Origin: Streptomyces sp. SW4
GTDB lineage: Bacteria > Actinomycetota > Actinomycetes > Streptomycetales > Streptomycetaceae
Length of the DNA: 64,000 nt
Direction of reading: 5' to 3'
NCBI GenBank assembly: GCA_003248315.1
Contig: QKWM01000004.1
Span: 1,054,001-1,118,000, forward strand
The position numbers and the translations under genes were made by a program. The notes under the pieces were generated by a model. That model worked only from the letters and a program-made list of their open reading frames with translations. It did no database searches and was not told the DNA's origin. Positions 55,292 to 64,000 of the stretch are shown here, piece by piece; the first letter of the stretch is position 1; every line of letters begins with the position of its first letter.

Positions 55292-55959
55292 TCATGCGTA
55301 CGCGGTGATGTCCTTGACCACGGCGAACCCCAGCCCGTAGGCGCTCATGCCCCGGCCGTACGCCCGAGGTGCACGCCCTGCTGCGTGGTGCCCGCGAGGA
55401 CCCACCCGAACTCGGACTCCCGGTAGTGGAAGGGGCCGGCACCCCGTCCACCGGCAGCGACAGCGTCGTCCAGTCGGCCCCGTCGAGGTCGTCCGCCAGG
55501 GCCCACGCCGTCTCGGTCTGCTGCTCCAGCCAGTCGTCCCGCAGCGCGTGGTCCATCTGCCCCGGCCAGGTGAAGGACAGCAGTCCCACACCGGCCAGCC
55601 AGGCCGCCGAGGACACCGACGTGGCCTCCAGCAGCCCCGTGCCGTCGGCGCTGCGCCGGTCGGGTTGGCGGCGACGGTCACGACGACCGCGAACTTCTCC
55701 TTGGCGTCCTGCTCGTCGCCGGAGACGTGCTCGTTGCGCACCGAGGGCTCGTCGCCGTGGCCGACCGAGCCGTGCTCCACGGTGCCGTCGGCCGCCGTAC
55801 CGACCTGCATCAGCCAGCGGAGCCCCGTGAAGGCCTCGTCGAGGCCGTACCAGGGAAGGGCGCGCGCAGGTATCCGTCGACCGTACTCCGGGCGGAGGCG
55901 AGCCGCTGTCCGCCCTCCGCGGCCGGCGCCTGCGCGACCGCTCCACTCGTCGTCTCCAT
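55292..55959 (-). CDS. Hypothetical protein, four frameshifts
   Basis: The repaired product of about 223 residues begins METTSGAVAQAPA. It continues DEAFTGLRWLMQVG, then KEKFAVVVTVAANPT, then SVSSAAWLAGVGLLSFTWPG and DDLDGADWTTLSLPVDG, and ends AVVKDITAYA. It looks like a soluble globular protein with no signal peptide. The ATG at 55959 has GAGGAGG eleven bases upstream. Breaks lie near 55858, 55663, 55435 and 55370. I recognise no family. It stands between mrp and tatB, where mycobacteria have unrelated genes. Confidence 0.7.
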
Positions 55960-56210
55960 CTGCCCGGACGCCTCCTCGCTCTCGTCGGGCCGGTACGGCC
56001 CGCCCCCTTCGGGCGACGCTGCTGGTTCACGTGCGGCCCGTACAACAACTCGGCAGCATAGCCACACCACTGGAGCAGCCGGGAAACCGCCCGGCGCGTG
56101 GGTCGCACGAGCGACGTGTTCAGGCCGTGTGCGACCCGTGGTACCGCCGTCCGGGCTCGCCGTCGGGGGCGTCCGTGTCGGGGTGGCGTCGGCGTCAGGC
56201 GGCGTCGGCG

Positions 56211-56657
56211 TCAGGTGGCGTCGGCGTCGAAGGGCGGGCGGTCGTCAGCCGCGGGCACCTGGGGCTTCTTGGCCATGTCGACACGGCCGCCGGAGGCCCC
56301 GGCCGAGGAGGCCGCCGAGGACGAGGATTCGCCGTCACGGCCGTGGACCGCGTCGGCGACCTCGGACATCTCCTTCTTCAGGTCGAAGCCGTTGCGGATC
56401 TCCTTGAGCCCCAGGTCGTCGTTCTCCAGCTGCTTGCGGATGAACGTCTTGGGGTTGAGGTCCTCGAACTCGAAGTCCTTGAACTCCGGTCCCAGCTCCT
56501 GGCGGATGTCCTGCTTGGCGCTCTCCGAGAAGTCCCGGATCTTCCGGATCACGCGGGAGACGTCCTGGATGACCTTGGGGAGCTTGTCCGGACCGAAGAC
56601 GAGCACGGCGAGAACGACGAGCGTCACGAGCTCGAGCACGCCTATGTCATTGAACAC
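56211..56657 (-). CDS. tatB: Sec-independent translocase TatB
   Basis: TatB helps TatA and TatC to export folded proteins bearing twin-arginine signals. The 148-residue product has the single N-terminal membrane helix LELVTLVVLAVLVFGPDKLP with its hinge FGPDKLP. An amphipathic helix and a long charged cytoplasmic tail rich in Glu, Asp and Lys follow. The GTG at 56657 is preceded by GGAG. The frame is intact. Linkage with sigE, the anti-sigma gene and htrA is the same as in mycobacteria (Rv1221-Rv1224) and points to envelope maintenance. Confidence 0.93.
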   Translation of the reverse strand: MFNDIGVLELVTLVVLAVLVFGPDKLPKVIQDVSRVIRKIRDFSESAKQDIRQELGPEFKDFEFEDLNPKTFIRKQLENDDLGLKEIRNGFDLKKEMSEVADAVHGRDGESSSSAASSAGASGGRVDMAKKPQVPAADDRPPFDADAT

Positions 56658-56773
56658 CTGAAGCTCCTTGGATGTCCGGGCCGCATCCACGGTACCCGCC
56701 GATCCCGCCGGACCGGTACAGTCCCGTGCCCGCCGGGTGCGTGTACGCGGTCGCTTTCCGGATTGTTTGCCGT

Positions 56774-58830
56774 TCAGTCGCCGTGCGAGGAGCCGAGCAC
56801 CAGGGAGACCGTCCGTTCCTCGCCGTCGCGTTCCAGGGTCAGCTCCAGCCGGTCGCCGGGCGGTGCGCGCGGGTCTTGACGATGAGCTCCTCACCCGAGT
56901 GGACGCGCCGGCCGTCGACCGCGGTGATGACGTCGCCGGGCCGGATGCCGGCCTTGTCGCCCGGCCCGCCCCGGACGACCGGGGATCCCCCGTCGCTGCC
57001 CTTGGTGCCGACACGGGCGCCGTCGCCGGTGTAGCTCATGTCGAGGGTGATGCCGATCACGGGGTGGGTGGCGCGGCCGGTGCTGATCAGTTCCTCGGCG
57101 ACCCGCTTGCCCTGGTTGACGGGGATGGCGAAGCCGAGCCCTATGGAGCCCGCCTGTCCCCCGTCGGCCTCGCCGCCGCTCCCGGCGGACCGGATGGCGG
57201 AGTTGATGCCCACGACCCGGCCCGGGAGTCCAGGAGGGGGCCGCCGGAGTTGCCGGGGTTGATGGGCGCGTCCGTCTGCAGCGCGTCGACGTACGACACG
57301 TCGCTGCCGTCGCCCTCCTCGCCCCCCGCCGTGATGGGCCGCTCCTTGGCGCTGATGATGCCGGTGGTGACCGTGCCGGCCAGGTCGAAGGGGGCGCCGA
57401 TGGCGACGACGGGGTCGCCGACCTGCACGTTGTCCGAGTTGCCGAGCGGGATCGGGGTGAGGCCCCGCACGCCGCTCACCTTCACGACGGCCAGGTCGTA
57501 TCCGCTGTCGCGGCCGACGAGGGTGGCCTTCGCCGTGTCGCCGCTGTTGAAGGTCACCGATATCTCGCCGCCCGCACCGGCCGGCTCCACGACGTGGTCG
57601 TTGGTGAGGATGTGACCGCGGTCGTCGAGCACGAACCCGGTGCCGGTGCCTCCGGAGCCGCCGCCGCTGACGTGCAGGGTGACCACGCTGGGCAGTGCCT
57701 TGGCCGCGATCCCGGCGACGCTGCCCGGGTCCCGGTCGGCCGGCTCCTTCCCGGCCTGCGGCAGCTCGACGGTCCCCACACCGCCGTTGCGCTCCAGGTA
57801 CGCGCCGACGATGCCGCCGCCGACACCGGAGACGACGGCGATCAGGACGGCGCCGAGCACCAGGGCCTTCCGGGCGCGCCGCCGGCGCTGGTCCCGGGTC
57901 GGGACGGCGGCGCCGGTCTGCTGGAACGGCCCGGCCGGGCCCGCCCCGGCGGGCAGCCGCCCCCAGGGTCGTAGCGCCGCCAGGGGTCGACCGCGTCGAC
58001 GCGCGACGGCACACCGCCGGGACCGCTGTCGGGGGCGGGGCGGGGGTGGATGCGGGCGCGGGTGCGGGTGCGGCTCCGGGGCGGGCACCGGCGCCGGGGC
58101 TCCGGCGGGAGTGCCGTCGCGCCGGGTGCCGGAGCCGTCGGCGGAACGGCCGGGTGGGCCGCCGCCGGCGCCGCCGCGGCCGGGTCGGGTGACGCCGCTG
58201 GTGCCGCCTGGCCGGGCCCCGGGGTCACCGCCGGTGCCGCGGGTGCCGCCGGTGCCACAGATGCAACGGATGCCGCGGGTGCCGCCGGTGCCGTCGTGCC
58301 GTGCTGCGGCGGCACCGCGCCGGTCGCCGCGGTCGCCGTCGCCGCTGTCGCCGCCGGGTGCTGTACCGGCGGGGCGGGGCCCAGGGGCCCGGCTCGCCGT
58401 ACGGCGGTGTGCTGTAGGGGTCGGGCTCGTGCAGCGGCTGGGGACGCGTGCCGACCGGCGGGACAGGCTGCTCCAGCTCGTAGTCACCGGTGTCCGCCGC
58501 TTCCCGCTCAGCCGGGCAGCGTCACCGGCGGCACCCGCCTCCCGCCCGGCCGGGGCACCGGCGTCGGTGTCACCGGCCTCGGCCGGGGCGTCGTCGTGGG
58601 CGGCCCGGGGCGGGCCAGCCGGAAGTCGCCCCGTCGTCGCCGTCCCGGCCCGCCTCGGCGGCCCCCGGCCCCTCCGCCCGGTCCGTCAGTTCCGTCCGGT
58701 CCGGCCGCTCGGCCGTCGCCCCGGACGGCGGACCCGCCGGGGCGGCCGTCTCCTCGGGCGGCGGACCCGCCGGGTCCTGTGGGCGCGGACGGCTCCACCA
58801 CTTCGCCTTCGTGGGCTTCCCCTCGTTCAT
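56774..58830 (-). CDS. HtrA/DegP-like membrane serine protease, seven breaks
   Basis: About 687 residues are encoded. The first 330 are a low-complexity Pro/Ala-rich cytoplasmic region. Then comes one membrane helix (ALVLGAVLIAVVSGVGGGIVG), a trypsin-like domain and a PDZ domain. The catalytic triad is visible: His in LTNDHVV, Asp in GYDLAVVKV and Ser in NPGNSGGPL. The PDZ domain has RPGDVITAVDGRRV. The ATG at 58830 gives MNEGKPTKAKWW. Breaks lie near 58605, 58510 (two), 58390, 57970, 57225 and 56862; more compensated ones may hide in the Pro/Ala region. It is a quality-control protease of the sigE-linked envelope-stress set. Confidence 0.9.
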
Positions 58831-58964
58831 GCTCTCCCCACAGCTGGCCGCGGCACGGCTCGTCGGCGGTAACCGCAGATCGTCGACTGCGCCCGGCTGC
58901 CTCTGCCTGCCCTGGCGCCACCGGAGGATTCAATCAGGTCCGCGCGTCCCGCGCAGACCTCCGG

Positions 58965-59939
58965 TCACGGCACCGGGCGGGAGGACGGCGGAGTGGTCGC
59001 CGTGGCGGGCGGGGCCTGGGACGGGCTCGGCGCGGGCGCCGCGAGCAGCCCGGGGGGCCTGACGTCGAGCGGGCGTATGAGCGGGGACAGCACGGCGGCA
59101 CCGGCCGTCACCGGCGCGGCCGCCGGGTGGAGGACGTGGGGGTGCCGCCCGCCGGGCGGTGTCGGCAGCCCCGGCAGCAGCGGCGCGGAGACGGAGGTCG
59201 GCGCCACCGGCGTGTCACCGAGCATCCGCTGGCCGTGGCTCTGGCCGAGCAGCGGCGCGGCCGAGCGGCGGCGCTGCGAGTCGGGCACGGCGGACGCCGC
59301 CGTCCCCTGGGTGCGCATCGGCGTGACGTTGCTGCCGGAGCCGGAGCCGCCGCGCGCCTCCGTCGTGGTGTCCGGCGTGCCGAGGGTGACGCCGCCCAGG
59401 GCGACCGCGGCCAGCGACACCGCTCCGGCGGCGGCGAACGCGAACCGCAGACCGCGCGAGGCCGACCGGTCGGCCTCCTGCCGGCCCACGTCGTGGATCC
59501 GGAAGCCGCGCTGCTGCGCGGAGGGCGGCAGCACGGAGGAGTGGGGTCGGGACGGGACGTAGTCGAACTCGAAGCGCTCGCCGCGCTTGACGCCGAAGGC
59601 GCCGGTGTCCCCGAACCGCCCGCCGAGCCCGGAGAGGCCGGACAGCCCGCCGGTGCCCGGCCCGTCCGGACCGCCACCGTCGGCGCCTCCACCGGCGGGC
59701 AGGCCCTGGAGCCGGGCCAGGAAGCTCTCGGACGGAGCCGGCGGCGCCGTCTCCGCGAAGACGTTCTTCAGGCGGCGCTGCGCGTCGACCTCCGCCTTGC
59801 ACTTCGCGCAGGTGGCCACGTGCGCCAGCACGCGTTCCCGCGCGTCATGACCGAGCTCTCCGTCCACCAGGGCGGAAAGCCGGTCTCCCAGATGCTGCTC
59901 TGCGAGGTGTCCCTCGGATTTCGGCCGTGACCCACTCAC
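58965..59939 (-). CDS. Anti-sigma factor, zinc-binding (RseA-like)
   Basis: The 324-residue protein has an N-terminal zinc anti-sigma domain ([13 protein letters not shown] then HVATCAKC, the HxxxCxxC motif). A Gly-rich linker, one membrane helix ([17 protein letters not shown]) and a Pro-rich extracellular tail follow. It should hold the adjacent ECF sigma factor until the zinc site or proteolysis releases it. Its GTG overlaps the sigma stop as GTGA, so synthesis is matched to the sigma factor. The frame is intact. Confidence 0.92.
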   Translation of the reverse strand: MSGSRPKSEGHLAEQHLGDRLSALVDGELGHDARERVLAHVATCAKCKAEVDAQRRLKNVFAETAPPAPSESFLARLQGLPAGGGADGGGPDGPGTGGLSGLSGLGGRFGDTGAFGVKRGERFEFDYVPSRPHSSVLPPSAQQRGFRIHDVGRQEADRSASRGLRFAFAAAGAVSLAAVALGGVTLGTPDTTTEARGGSGSGSNVTPMRTQGTAASAVPDSQRRRSAAPLLGQSHGQRMLGDTPVAPTSVSAPLLPGLPTPPGGRHPHVLHPAAAPVTAGAAVLSPLIRPLDVRPPGLLAAPAPSPSQAPPATATTPPSSRPVP

Positions 59940-60718
59940 GCGCTCGCGCCCCCTCCTCCCAGTGCGGGAACACGGGCCATGAAGGAGCGGCGCTCGGCGC
60001 GCGCCTCCGGCGAGCGGTGCGCGAGAGCCTTGCGCAGCTGGGAGCGGCCCCGGTGGATCCGGGAGCGGACGGTGCCGAGCTTGACGCCGAGGGTCGCGGC
60101 GATCTCCTCGTACGACAGTCCCTCGATGTCGCACAGGACGACGGCGGCGCGGAACTCGGGGGCGAGGGTGTCCAGGGCCTGCTGGACGTCCGCGTCGAAG
60201 TGCGCGTCGTTGAACACCTGCTGCGGGGTGGGCTCCTTGCTGGGCAGCCGCTCGGCCGCGTCCTCGCCGAGCGCGTCGAAGCGGATGCGCTGCTTGCGGC
60301 GGACCATGTCCAGGAAGAGGTTGGTGGTGATGCGGTGCAGCCAGCCCTCGAAGGTGCCCGGCGTATAGGTGGACAGGGAGCGGAAGACGCGGACGAAGAC
60401 CTCCTGGGTGAGGTCCTCGGCGTCGTGCTGGTTGCCCGTGAGGCGGTAGGCCAGGCGGTAGACCCGGCCGCTGTGCGTGCTGACGATCTCCTCCCAGGTG
60501 GGCGGAGTCCACGCCTGCCCGTCCGCGTCGGTGGAGAAGGTCGCGGTCCGGTCCTGGCCGGCGGGGCCGGCGGCGTGGCTGTGGTCAGCAGCGGTGTCGT
60601 TCACGGATTTCGGCCTGCCTGCCGACCCGAGGATGCGCCGCAGCACTCCTCCGCGATCCACAGGCGCAGCCGCACCTCCCCTTTTGGCTCCGGTGGTGTC
60701 CAGTGGAGCCCCTACCAT
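59936..60718 (-). CDS. ECF sigma factor (SigE of mycobacterial type)
   Basis: The 260-residue ECF sigma factor has region 2 around [22 protein letters not shown] with FVRVFRSL and [10 protein letters not shown]. Region 4 follows with [20 protein letters not shown], and then [20 protein letters not shown]. About 75 extra residues precede region 2. The ATG at 60718 follows GAGGTGG and was preferred over a GTG about 25 codons upstream. Gene order sigma, anti-sigma, htrA, tatB matches mycobacterial sigE, a surface-stress regulon. No symbol is given because Streptomyces uses the name sigE for a different gene. Confidence 0.92.
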   Translation of the reverse strand: MVGAPLDTTGAKRGGAAAPVDRGGVLRRILGSAGRPKSVNDTAADHSHAAGPAGQDRTATFSTDADGQAWTPPTWEEIVSTHSGRVYRLAYRLTGNQHDAEDLTQEVFVRVFRSLSTYTPGTFEGWLHRITTNLFLDMVRRKQRIRFDALGEDAAERLPSKEPTPQQVFNDAHFDADVQQALDTLAPEFRAAVVLCDIEGLSYEEIAATLGVKLGTVRSRIHRGRSQLRKALAHRSPEARAERRSFMARVPALGGGGASA

Positions 60719-60958
60719 AGCCACCTCGCCCGTTAGCTCCGGATAAGCGGTTTTACGAGAATTTGACGCGGGCTGCCACGGCTCGTACGGCTGCGTCAGC
60801 ACTTGCTCGCCGTCCTGGTCCATCCGCTCCCCCGTCACGGCCCCGGGCCGACCGCCCGCCCGTCGTTCCTCTCCCCTTAAACGACCGGTCCCATCTGCGG
60901 GTTCCCGACGGCAACGGATACAGTCACGCCGAGGCAACCACGGGGACAGGAGAGGGCC

Positions 60959-61591
60959 ATTACCGGCAACCGGCAGACGAGCTGGGCGTTCGCCGACGCC
61001 TATGTCGCCGAGGACGACGCGCTGCGCTGGGCACGCGACCGGGCCCATGAGGCGGGTCTGCGTTCGGTGACGCCCGGCACGGGCTCCGCGCTGGGTCTGC
61101 TCGCCGCCGCCGTGGACGCCAAGGCGGTCGCGGAGATCGGTACGGGCTGCGGCGTCTCCGGGATCCATCTGCTGCGCGGTATGCGTCCCGACGGTGTGCT
61201 GACCACGGTCGATCCGGAGCCGGAGCACCAGCAGTTCGCCCGCCAGGCCTTCCGCGCCGCGGGGTTCGCCAGCAACCGGGCCCGTTTCATCCCCGGGCGC
61301 GCCCTCGACGTGCTGCCCCGGCTCGCCGACGCCGGCTACGACCTCGTCTTCTGCGACGGCGACCGGCTGGAGTACCCGGACTACCTCGCTGAATCGTTGC
61401 GTCTGCTGCGCTCCGGGGGCCTCGTCGTCTTCGAGGGCGTCTTCGCCCACGGCCGCACGATCGACTCCGGTCCGCAGCCGACGGAGGTGCTGCGGCTTCG
61501 CGAGCTGCTGCGGACGGTGCGGGAGAGCCAGGAACTGGTGCCGTCGCTGCTGCCGTCGGGCGACGGCCTGCTGTGCGCGGTGAAGAGGTGA
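60959..61591 (+). CDS. O-methyltransferase, possible ATT start
   Basis: The 210-residue SAM-dependent O-methyltransferase has motif [18 protein letters not shown], acidic motif [11 protein letters not shown] and the late YDLVFCDGD, as in the caffeoyl-CoA/catechol type. Conserved N-terminal sequence [20 protein letters not shown] reaches back to 60962. There the only codon in register with a good ribosome site (AGGAGAGG) is ATT at 60959. Either ATT is the start or one base of a TTG start is missing. It is divergent from the sigma gene, as in mycobacteria (Rv1220c). The methyl acceptor is unknown. Confidence 0.88.
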   Translation: MTGNRQTSWAFADAYVAEDDALRWARDRAHEAGLRSVTPGTGSALGLLAAAVDAKAVAEIGTGCGVSGIHLLRGMRPDGVLTTVDPEPEHQQFARQAFRAAGFASNRARFIPGRALDVLPRLADAGYDLVFCDGDRLEYPDYLAESLRLLRSGGLVVFEGVFAHGRTIDSGPQPTEVLRLRELLRTVRESQELVPSLLPSGDGLLCAVKR

Positions 61592-61699
61592 CGCGGCGCT
61601 GAGGCCGTGCGGCGGTGAGGAAGAGGCCGGAGAAGGGACAGGAGAAGGGATGGAGGGGGGCGGCCGGGGGCACCCGGGTGCCGGGAGTGCGGCGAACGC

Positions 61700-61735
61700 A
61701 GTCGCCCCGGTGCCGGGTGCGGCACCGGGGCGACT
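61700..61735. terminator. Bidirectional terminator
   Basis: Sixteen-base perfect arms AGTCGCCCCGGTGCCG and CGGCACCGGGGCGACT surround GGTG. It lies between the methyltransferase and the converging DUF3117 gene. Confidence 0.92.
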
Positions 61736-61758
61736 GAACGGGTATGGTCGCTTGCGCG

Positions 61759-61925
61759 TCAGCCGACGACCTTCTTGAGGGCGTCGCCGAGCGCGTCGGC
61801 CTCGTCAGGGTCAGCTCGACGACGAGTCGACCGCCGCCTTCGAGCGGAACGCGCATGACGATGCCCCGCCCCTCCTTGGTCACCTCGAGCGGGCCATCGC
61901 CCGTCCGCGGCTTCATGGCCGCCAT
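61759..61925 (-). CDS. DUF3117 small protein, one frameshift
   Basis: The 55-residue DUF3117 protein begins [19 protein letters not shown], continues [18 protein letters not shown] and, after the break near 61810, ends [10 protein letters not shown]. The run there reads three C and four restore the normal end. The ATG at 61925 has GGAAGGGG upstream. The family is confined to actinobacteria and its function is unknown. In mycobacteria it sits next to tag (Rv1210/Rv1211), and here tag is two genes away. Confidence 0.9.
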
Positions 61926-62305
61926 GCTCGTTCCCCTTCCTGATACCAGCTCATCGCCTAAGCCGACGGCCCTGGCAAGGGCACGCGCATCCGCGATCGG
62001 ACACGCGACACCGGCATCGAACACATTGCTTCCAAGCCATTATCCCGCATCTCAGGACCCGATGACCAACATCGGTCGGCATCGCTTGGGCAACGCACGC
62101 GAGCAAAACCACTCAATTCGGCGAGGGGACTGCGATACTGCGCGCCCCCGCCCACTTCCGCCGAACGGACACGGACCGGAATTCTTTGACGCAGGTCACA
62201 TGCCGGAGGCGGGCCGTCGCCGGTGATCTCCGTCATGCTGTCGTGCAGACACCCGGACGTACCGCTCGGTACGTCCGTTCGACCGCGACGCGGAGGGGAT
62301 ACGCC
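61926..62305. other. Divergent intergenic region
   Basis: The 380-base gap between the DUF3117 gene and the enoyl-CoA hydratase has lower GC than its surroundings (for example 62030-62125). It should hold promoters for both. A possible -10 GATACT lies near 62132, and CGGTACGTCCG with GACGTACCG forms a short inverted repeat near 62255-62280. No gene is seen. Confidence 0.5.
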
Positions 62306-63109
62306 ATGGCCGACACCGTGCTCTACGAGGTGAGCGACGGACTCGCGACGATCACGCTGAACCGCCCCGAGGCGATGAACGCGCTGAACATCGAGGCCAA
62401 GGACGCCCTCCGGGACGCGGCGCGCTCCGCCGCGGACGACGCGTCGGTGCGCGCGGTGCTGCTGACGGCCGCCGGGGACCGGGCGTTCTGCGTCGGGCAG
62501 GACCTCAAGGAGCACATCGGGCTGCTGGCCGCCGACCGGGAGACCGGCGAGGGGCAGACGATGAGCACGGTGCGGGAGCACTACAACCCGATCGTGCGGG
62601 CGCTGACGGAGGCGGCGAAGCCGGTGGTCGCCGCGGTGAACGGGGTGGCGGCCGGGGCCGGATTCGGCTTCGCGCTGGCCGCGGACTACCGGATCGTCGC
62701 GGACACGGCGGCCTTCAACACGTCCTTCGCGGGCGTCGCGCTCACCGCCGACTCCGGCATCTCCTGGACGCTGCCCCGGGTCGTCGGCCCCGGCCGCGCC
62801 GCCGACCTGCTGCTCTTCCCGCGCAGCATCACCGCGCAGGAGGCGTACGAGCTGGGGATCGCCAACCGGGTCGTGCCGGCGGCCGAGCTGCGCGCCGAGG
62901 CCGAGAAGGTGGCGCGGGGCCTGGCGGAGGGCCCGACGGTCGCCTACGCGGCGATCAAGGAGGCGGTCGCGTACGGGATGACGCACTCCCTCGGCGAGAC
63001 GCTGGAGAAGGAGGACGAGCTCCAGTCGCGGGCCGGTTCCTCCGAGGACCACGCGATCGCCGTGCGGGCCTTCGTGAACAAGGAGAAGCCGAAGTACCTG
63101 GGCCGGTAG
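62306..63109 (+). CDS. Enoyl-CoA hydratase/isomerase family protein
   Basis: The 267-residue crotonase-fold enzyme has the CoA-binding oxyanion segments AFCVGQDLKEH and VNGVAAGAGFGFALAADYRI. ADSGISWTLPRVVG, where the second catalytic acid may lie, follows. The glutamates of classical enoyl-CoA hydratase are not both evident, so isomerase or ring-opening activity (PaaG-like) is possible. It acts in fatty-acid or aromatic-acid breakdown. The ATG at 62306 has GGAGGGG nine bases upstream. The frame is intact. It is monocistronic. Confidence 0.9.
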   Translation: MADTVLYEVSDGLATITLNRPEAMNALNIEAKDALRDAARSAADDASVRAVLLTAAGDRAFCVGQDLKEHIGLLAADRETGEGQTMSTVREHYNPIVRALTEAAKPVVAAVNGVAAGAGFGFALAADYRIVADTAAFNTSFAGVALTADSGISWTLPRVVGPGRAADLLLFPRSITAQEAYELGIANRVVPAAELRAEAEKVARGLAEGPTVAYAAIKEAVAYGMTHSLGETLEKEDELQSRAGSSEDHAIAVRAFVNKEKPKYLGR

Positions 63110-63163
63110 GCCCACGAGGGAAGGCTCCGCCCCGCCCTCACGGGCGCCGGTCCGCACGGGCCG

Positions 63164-63746
63164 CTACGCGCCCCGGCTCACGCAGGTCTCCAGGTGGTCG
63201 TCCACCAGGCCGCACGCCTGCATCAGGGCGTAGGCCGTCGTCGGCCCACGAAGCGCAGGCCGCGCTTCTTCAGGGCCTTGGACAGCGCCGTCGACTCGGG
63301 GTGACCGCCGGGACGTCGGCGAGGGTCCTGGGGGCCGGGCGGCCGGCCGGGTCGGGGGCGTGCGACCAGACCAGCGCGTCCAGGTCGCCCGGGGCCCAGT
63401 CGGCGAGCACGCGGGCGTTGGCGAGCGTCGCGTCGATCTTGGCGCGGTTGCGGATGATGCCGGGGTCGGCGAGCAGGCGCTCGCGGTCCTCGTCGGTGAA
63501 GGCCGCCACCTTGGCGATCTCGAAGCCGGCGAAGGCGGCGCGGAAGCCGGGGCGGCGGCGCAGGATGGTGATCCAGGACAGCCCGGACTGGAAGGCCTCC
63601 AGGCTGAGCCGCTCGTAGAGCGCGTCGTCGCCGTGGACCGGGCGGCCCCATTCCTCGTCGTGGTACGCCACGTAGTCGGCGGTGGACAGGGCCCACGGGC
63701 AGCGCGGGCGGCCGTCCGGGCCGGCGACGGCGGTGCCGGCGCTCAC
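63164..63746 (-). CDS. tag: DNA-3-methyladenine glycosylase I, two frameshifts
   Basis: Tag removes 3-methyladenine from DNA. About 194 residues are encoded. It begins RCPWALSTADYVAYHDEEWG with the conserved CPW and HDEEWG. SFQ-type LEAFQSGLSWITILRRRPGFR and the C-terminal FVGPTTAYALMQACGLVDDH with the zinc-binding cysteine and histidines follow. The GTG at 63746 overlaps the stop of the upstream gene (GTGA). Breaks lie near 63298 and 63241, and repair gives the stop at 63164. It adds to the repair genes of the window. Confidence 0.92.
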
Positions 63747-64000
63747 TGCTGCTCCTCGCGGTCGGGCTTGTCGGTGGAGACCCGCTGGTGGGCGGCGGCT
63801 CTGGCGCCCGCGAGCGCGGACTCCAGATCGGCGATCCGGGCGTCGCGCTCGGCCAGTTCGGCGGCGAGGCGGCCGAGGGCGTCGTCGACGTCCGCCATGC
63901 GGTAGCCGCGGGCGACGAGCGGGAAGCGGAGGCCCTCGACGTCCGCGCGGCCGAGCGGACGGTCGGCGGGCAGGGGGTCCGTCAGACGCTCGGGGCGGCC
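63743..64000 (-). CDS. DivIVA-domain protein, 5' end outside the window
   Basis: The last 85 codons are present. Visible are GLRFPLVARGYRMADVDDAL, which resembles the DivIVA/SepIVA head, and then a coiled-coil stretch LAAELAERDARIADLESALA and a polar tail DKPDREEQQ. The frame stays open to the window edge at 64000. The stop overlaps the tag start as GTGA, so the two are coupled. A role in cell-pole or septum organisation is a family inference. Confidence 0.78.
   Translation of the reverse strand, partial: GRPERLTDPLPADRPLGRADVEGLRFPLVARGYRMADVDDALGRLAAELAERDARIADLESALAGARAAAHQRVSTDKPDREEQQ

Noticed and set aside
1..64000. Many long overlapping open frames on the opposite strand
   Set aside because: Stop codons are rare in DNA of this GC content. 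These frames lack ribosome sites, their products are Arg/Pro/Ala-biased, and they mirror real genes.

Overview
This window is chromosomal DNA of a Streptomyces or close relative. GC content is very high, codon third positions are almost all G or C, GTG and TTG starts are common, and the proteins are typical of the genus (WblC, DUF3107, DUF3117, DUF3152, DUF6758, mycoredoxin, AdnAB). About 50 protein genes are recognisable. I see no rRNA, tRNA, CRISPR array, transposase or phage gene.

Layout. (1) 407-17616 is a DNA-repair and antibiotic-stress block: a ThiF-like protein, an ABC1 kinase, a zinc-ribbon protein, the WhiB-family activator WblC with a long attenuator-type leader, helicase UvrD2, mycoredoxin, NudC, an M20 dipeptidase and the helicase-nuclease pair AdnB/AdnA. 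(2) 17881-25778 holds an alkyltransferase-like repair protein, a large membrane protein of the LPG-synthase transmembrane family, two tandem lipoprotein hydrolases and MoeZ. (3) 25877-30882 is a four-gene glycan cassette: PelF-type glycosyltransferase, membrane protein, sugar-nucleotide epimerase and spherulin-4 family protein. (4) 31147-40779 has a DUF3152 metalloprotease-like protein, a hydrolase, a TetR regulator, DUF3107, a ferritin-like protein and a DEAD-box helicase with a long repetitive tail. (5) 41081-47890 has a hydrolase, an NYN nuclease-like protein, MarC, a PHP phosphoesterase, DUF6758 and an MFS transporter. (6) 47954-64000 is a magnesium and envelope-stress block: a suppressor-of-fused protein, CorA, a lipoprotein, an MgtE-N/CBS protein, DUF1003, Mrp, TatB, an HtrA-like protease, anti-sigma, ECF sigma, an O-methyltransferase, DUF3117, an enoyl-CoA hydratase, 3-methyladenine glycosylase I and the start of a DivIVA-like gene.

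From memory, blocks 1-4 follow Mycobacterium tuberculosis Rv3195-Rv3211 (ABC1, whiB7, uvrD2, mrx1, nudC, adnB, adnA, ATL, moeZ, DUF3152, TetR, DUF3107, ferritin-like, rhlE). Block 6 follows Rv1209-Rv1239c (tag, DUF3117, OMT, sigE, rseA, htrA, tatB, mrp, DUF1003, MgtE/CBS, corA). The window therefore joins two ancient actinobacterial gene blocks. The glycan cassette is inserted in the first.

Sequence quality. Twenty-one otherwise ordinary genes are broken by single-base frameshifts. Every one can be repaired by restoring one base, usually in a G or C run. About 65 missing bases and no extra base are needed, which points to homopolymer undercalling rather than gene decay. I annotate these genes over their full span and give the break positions.
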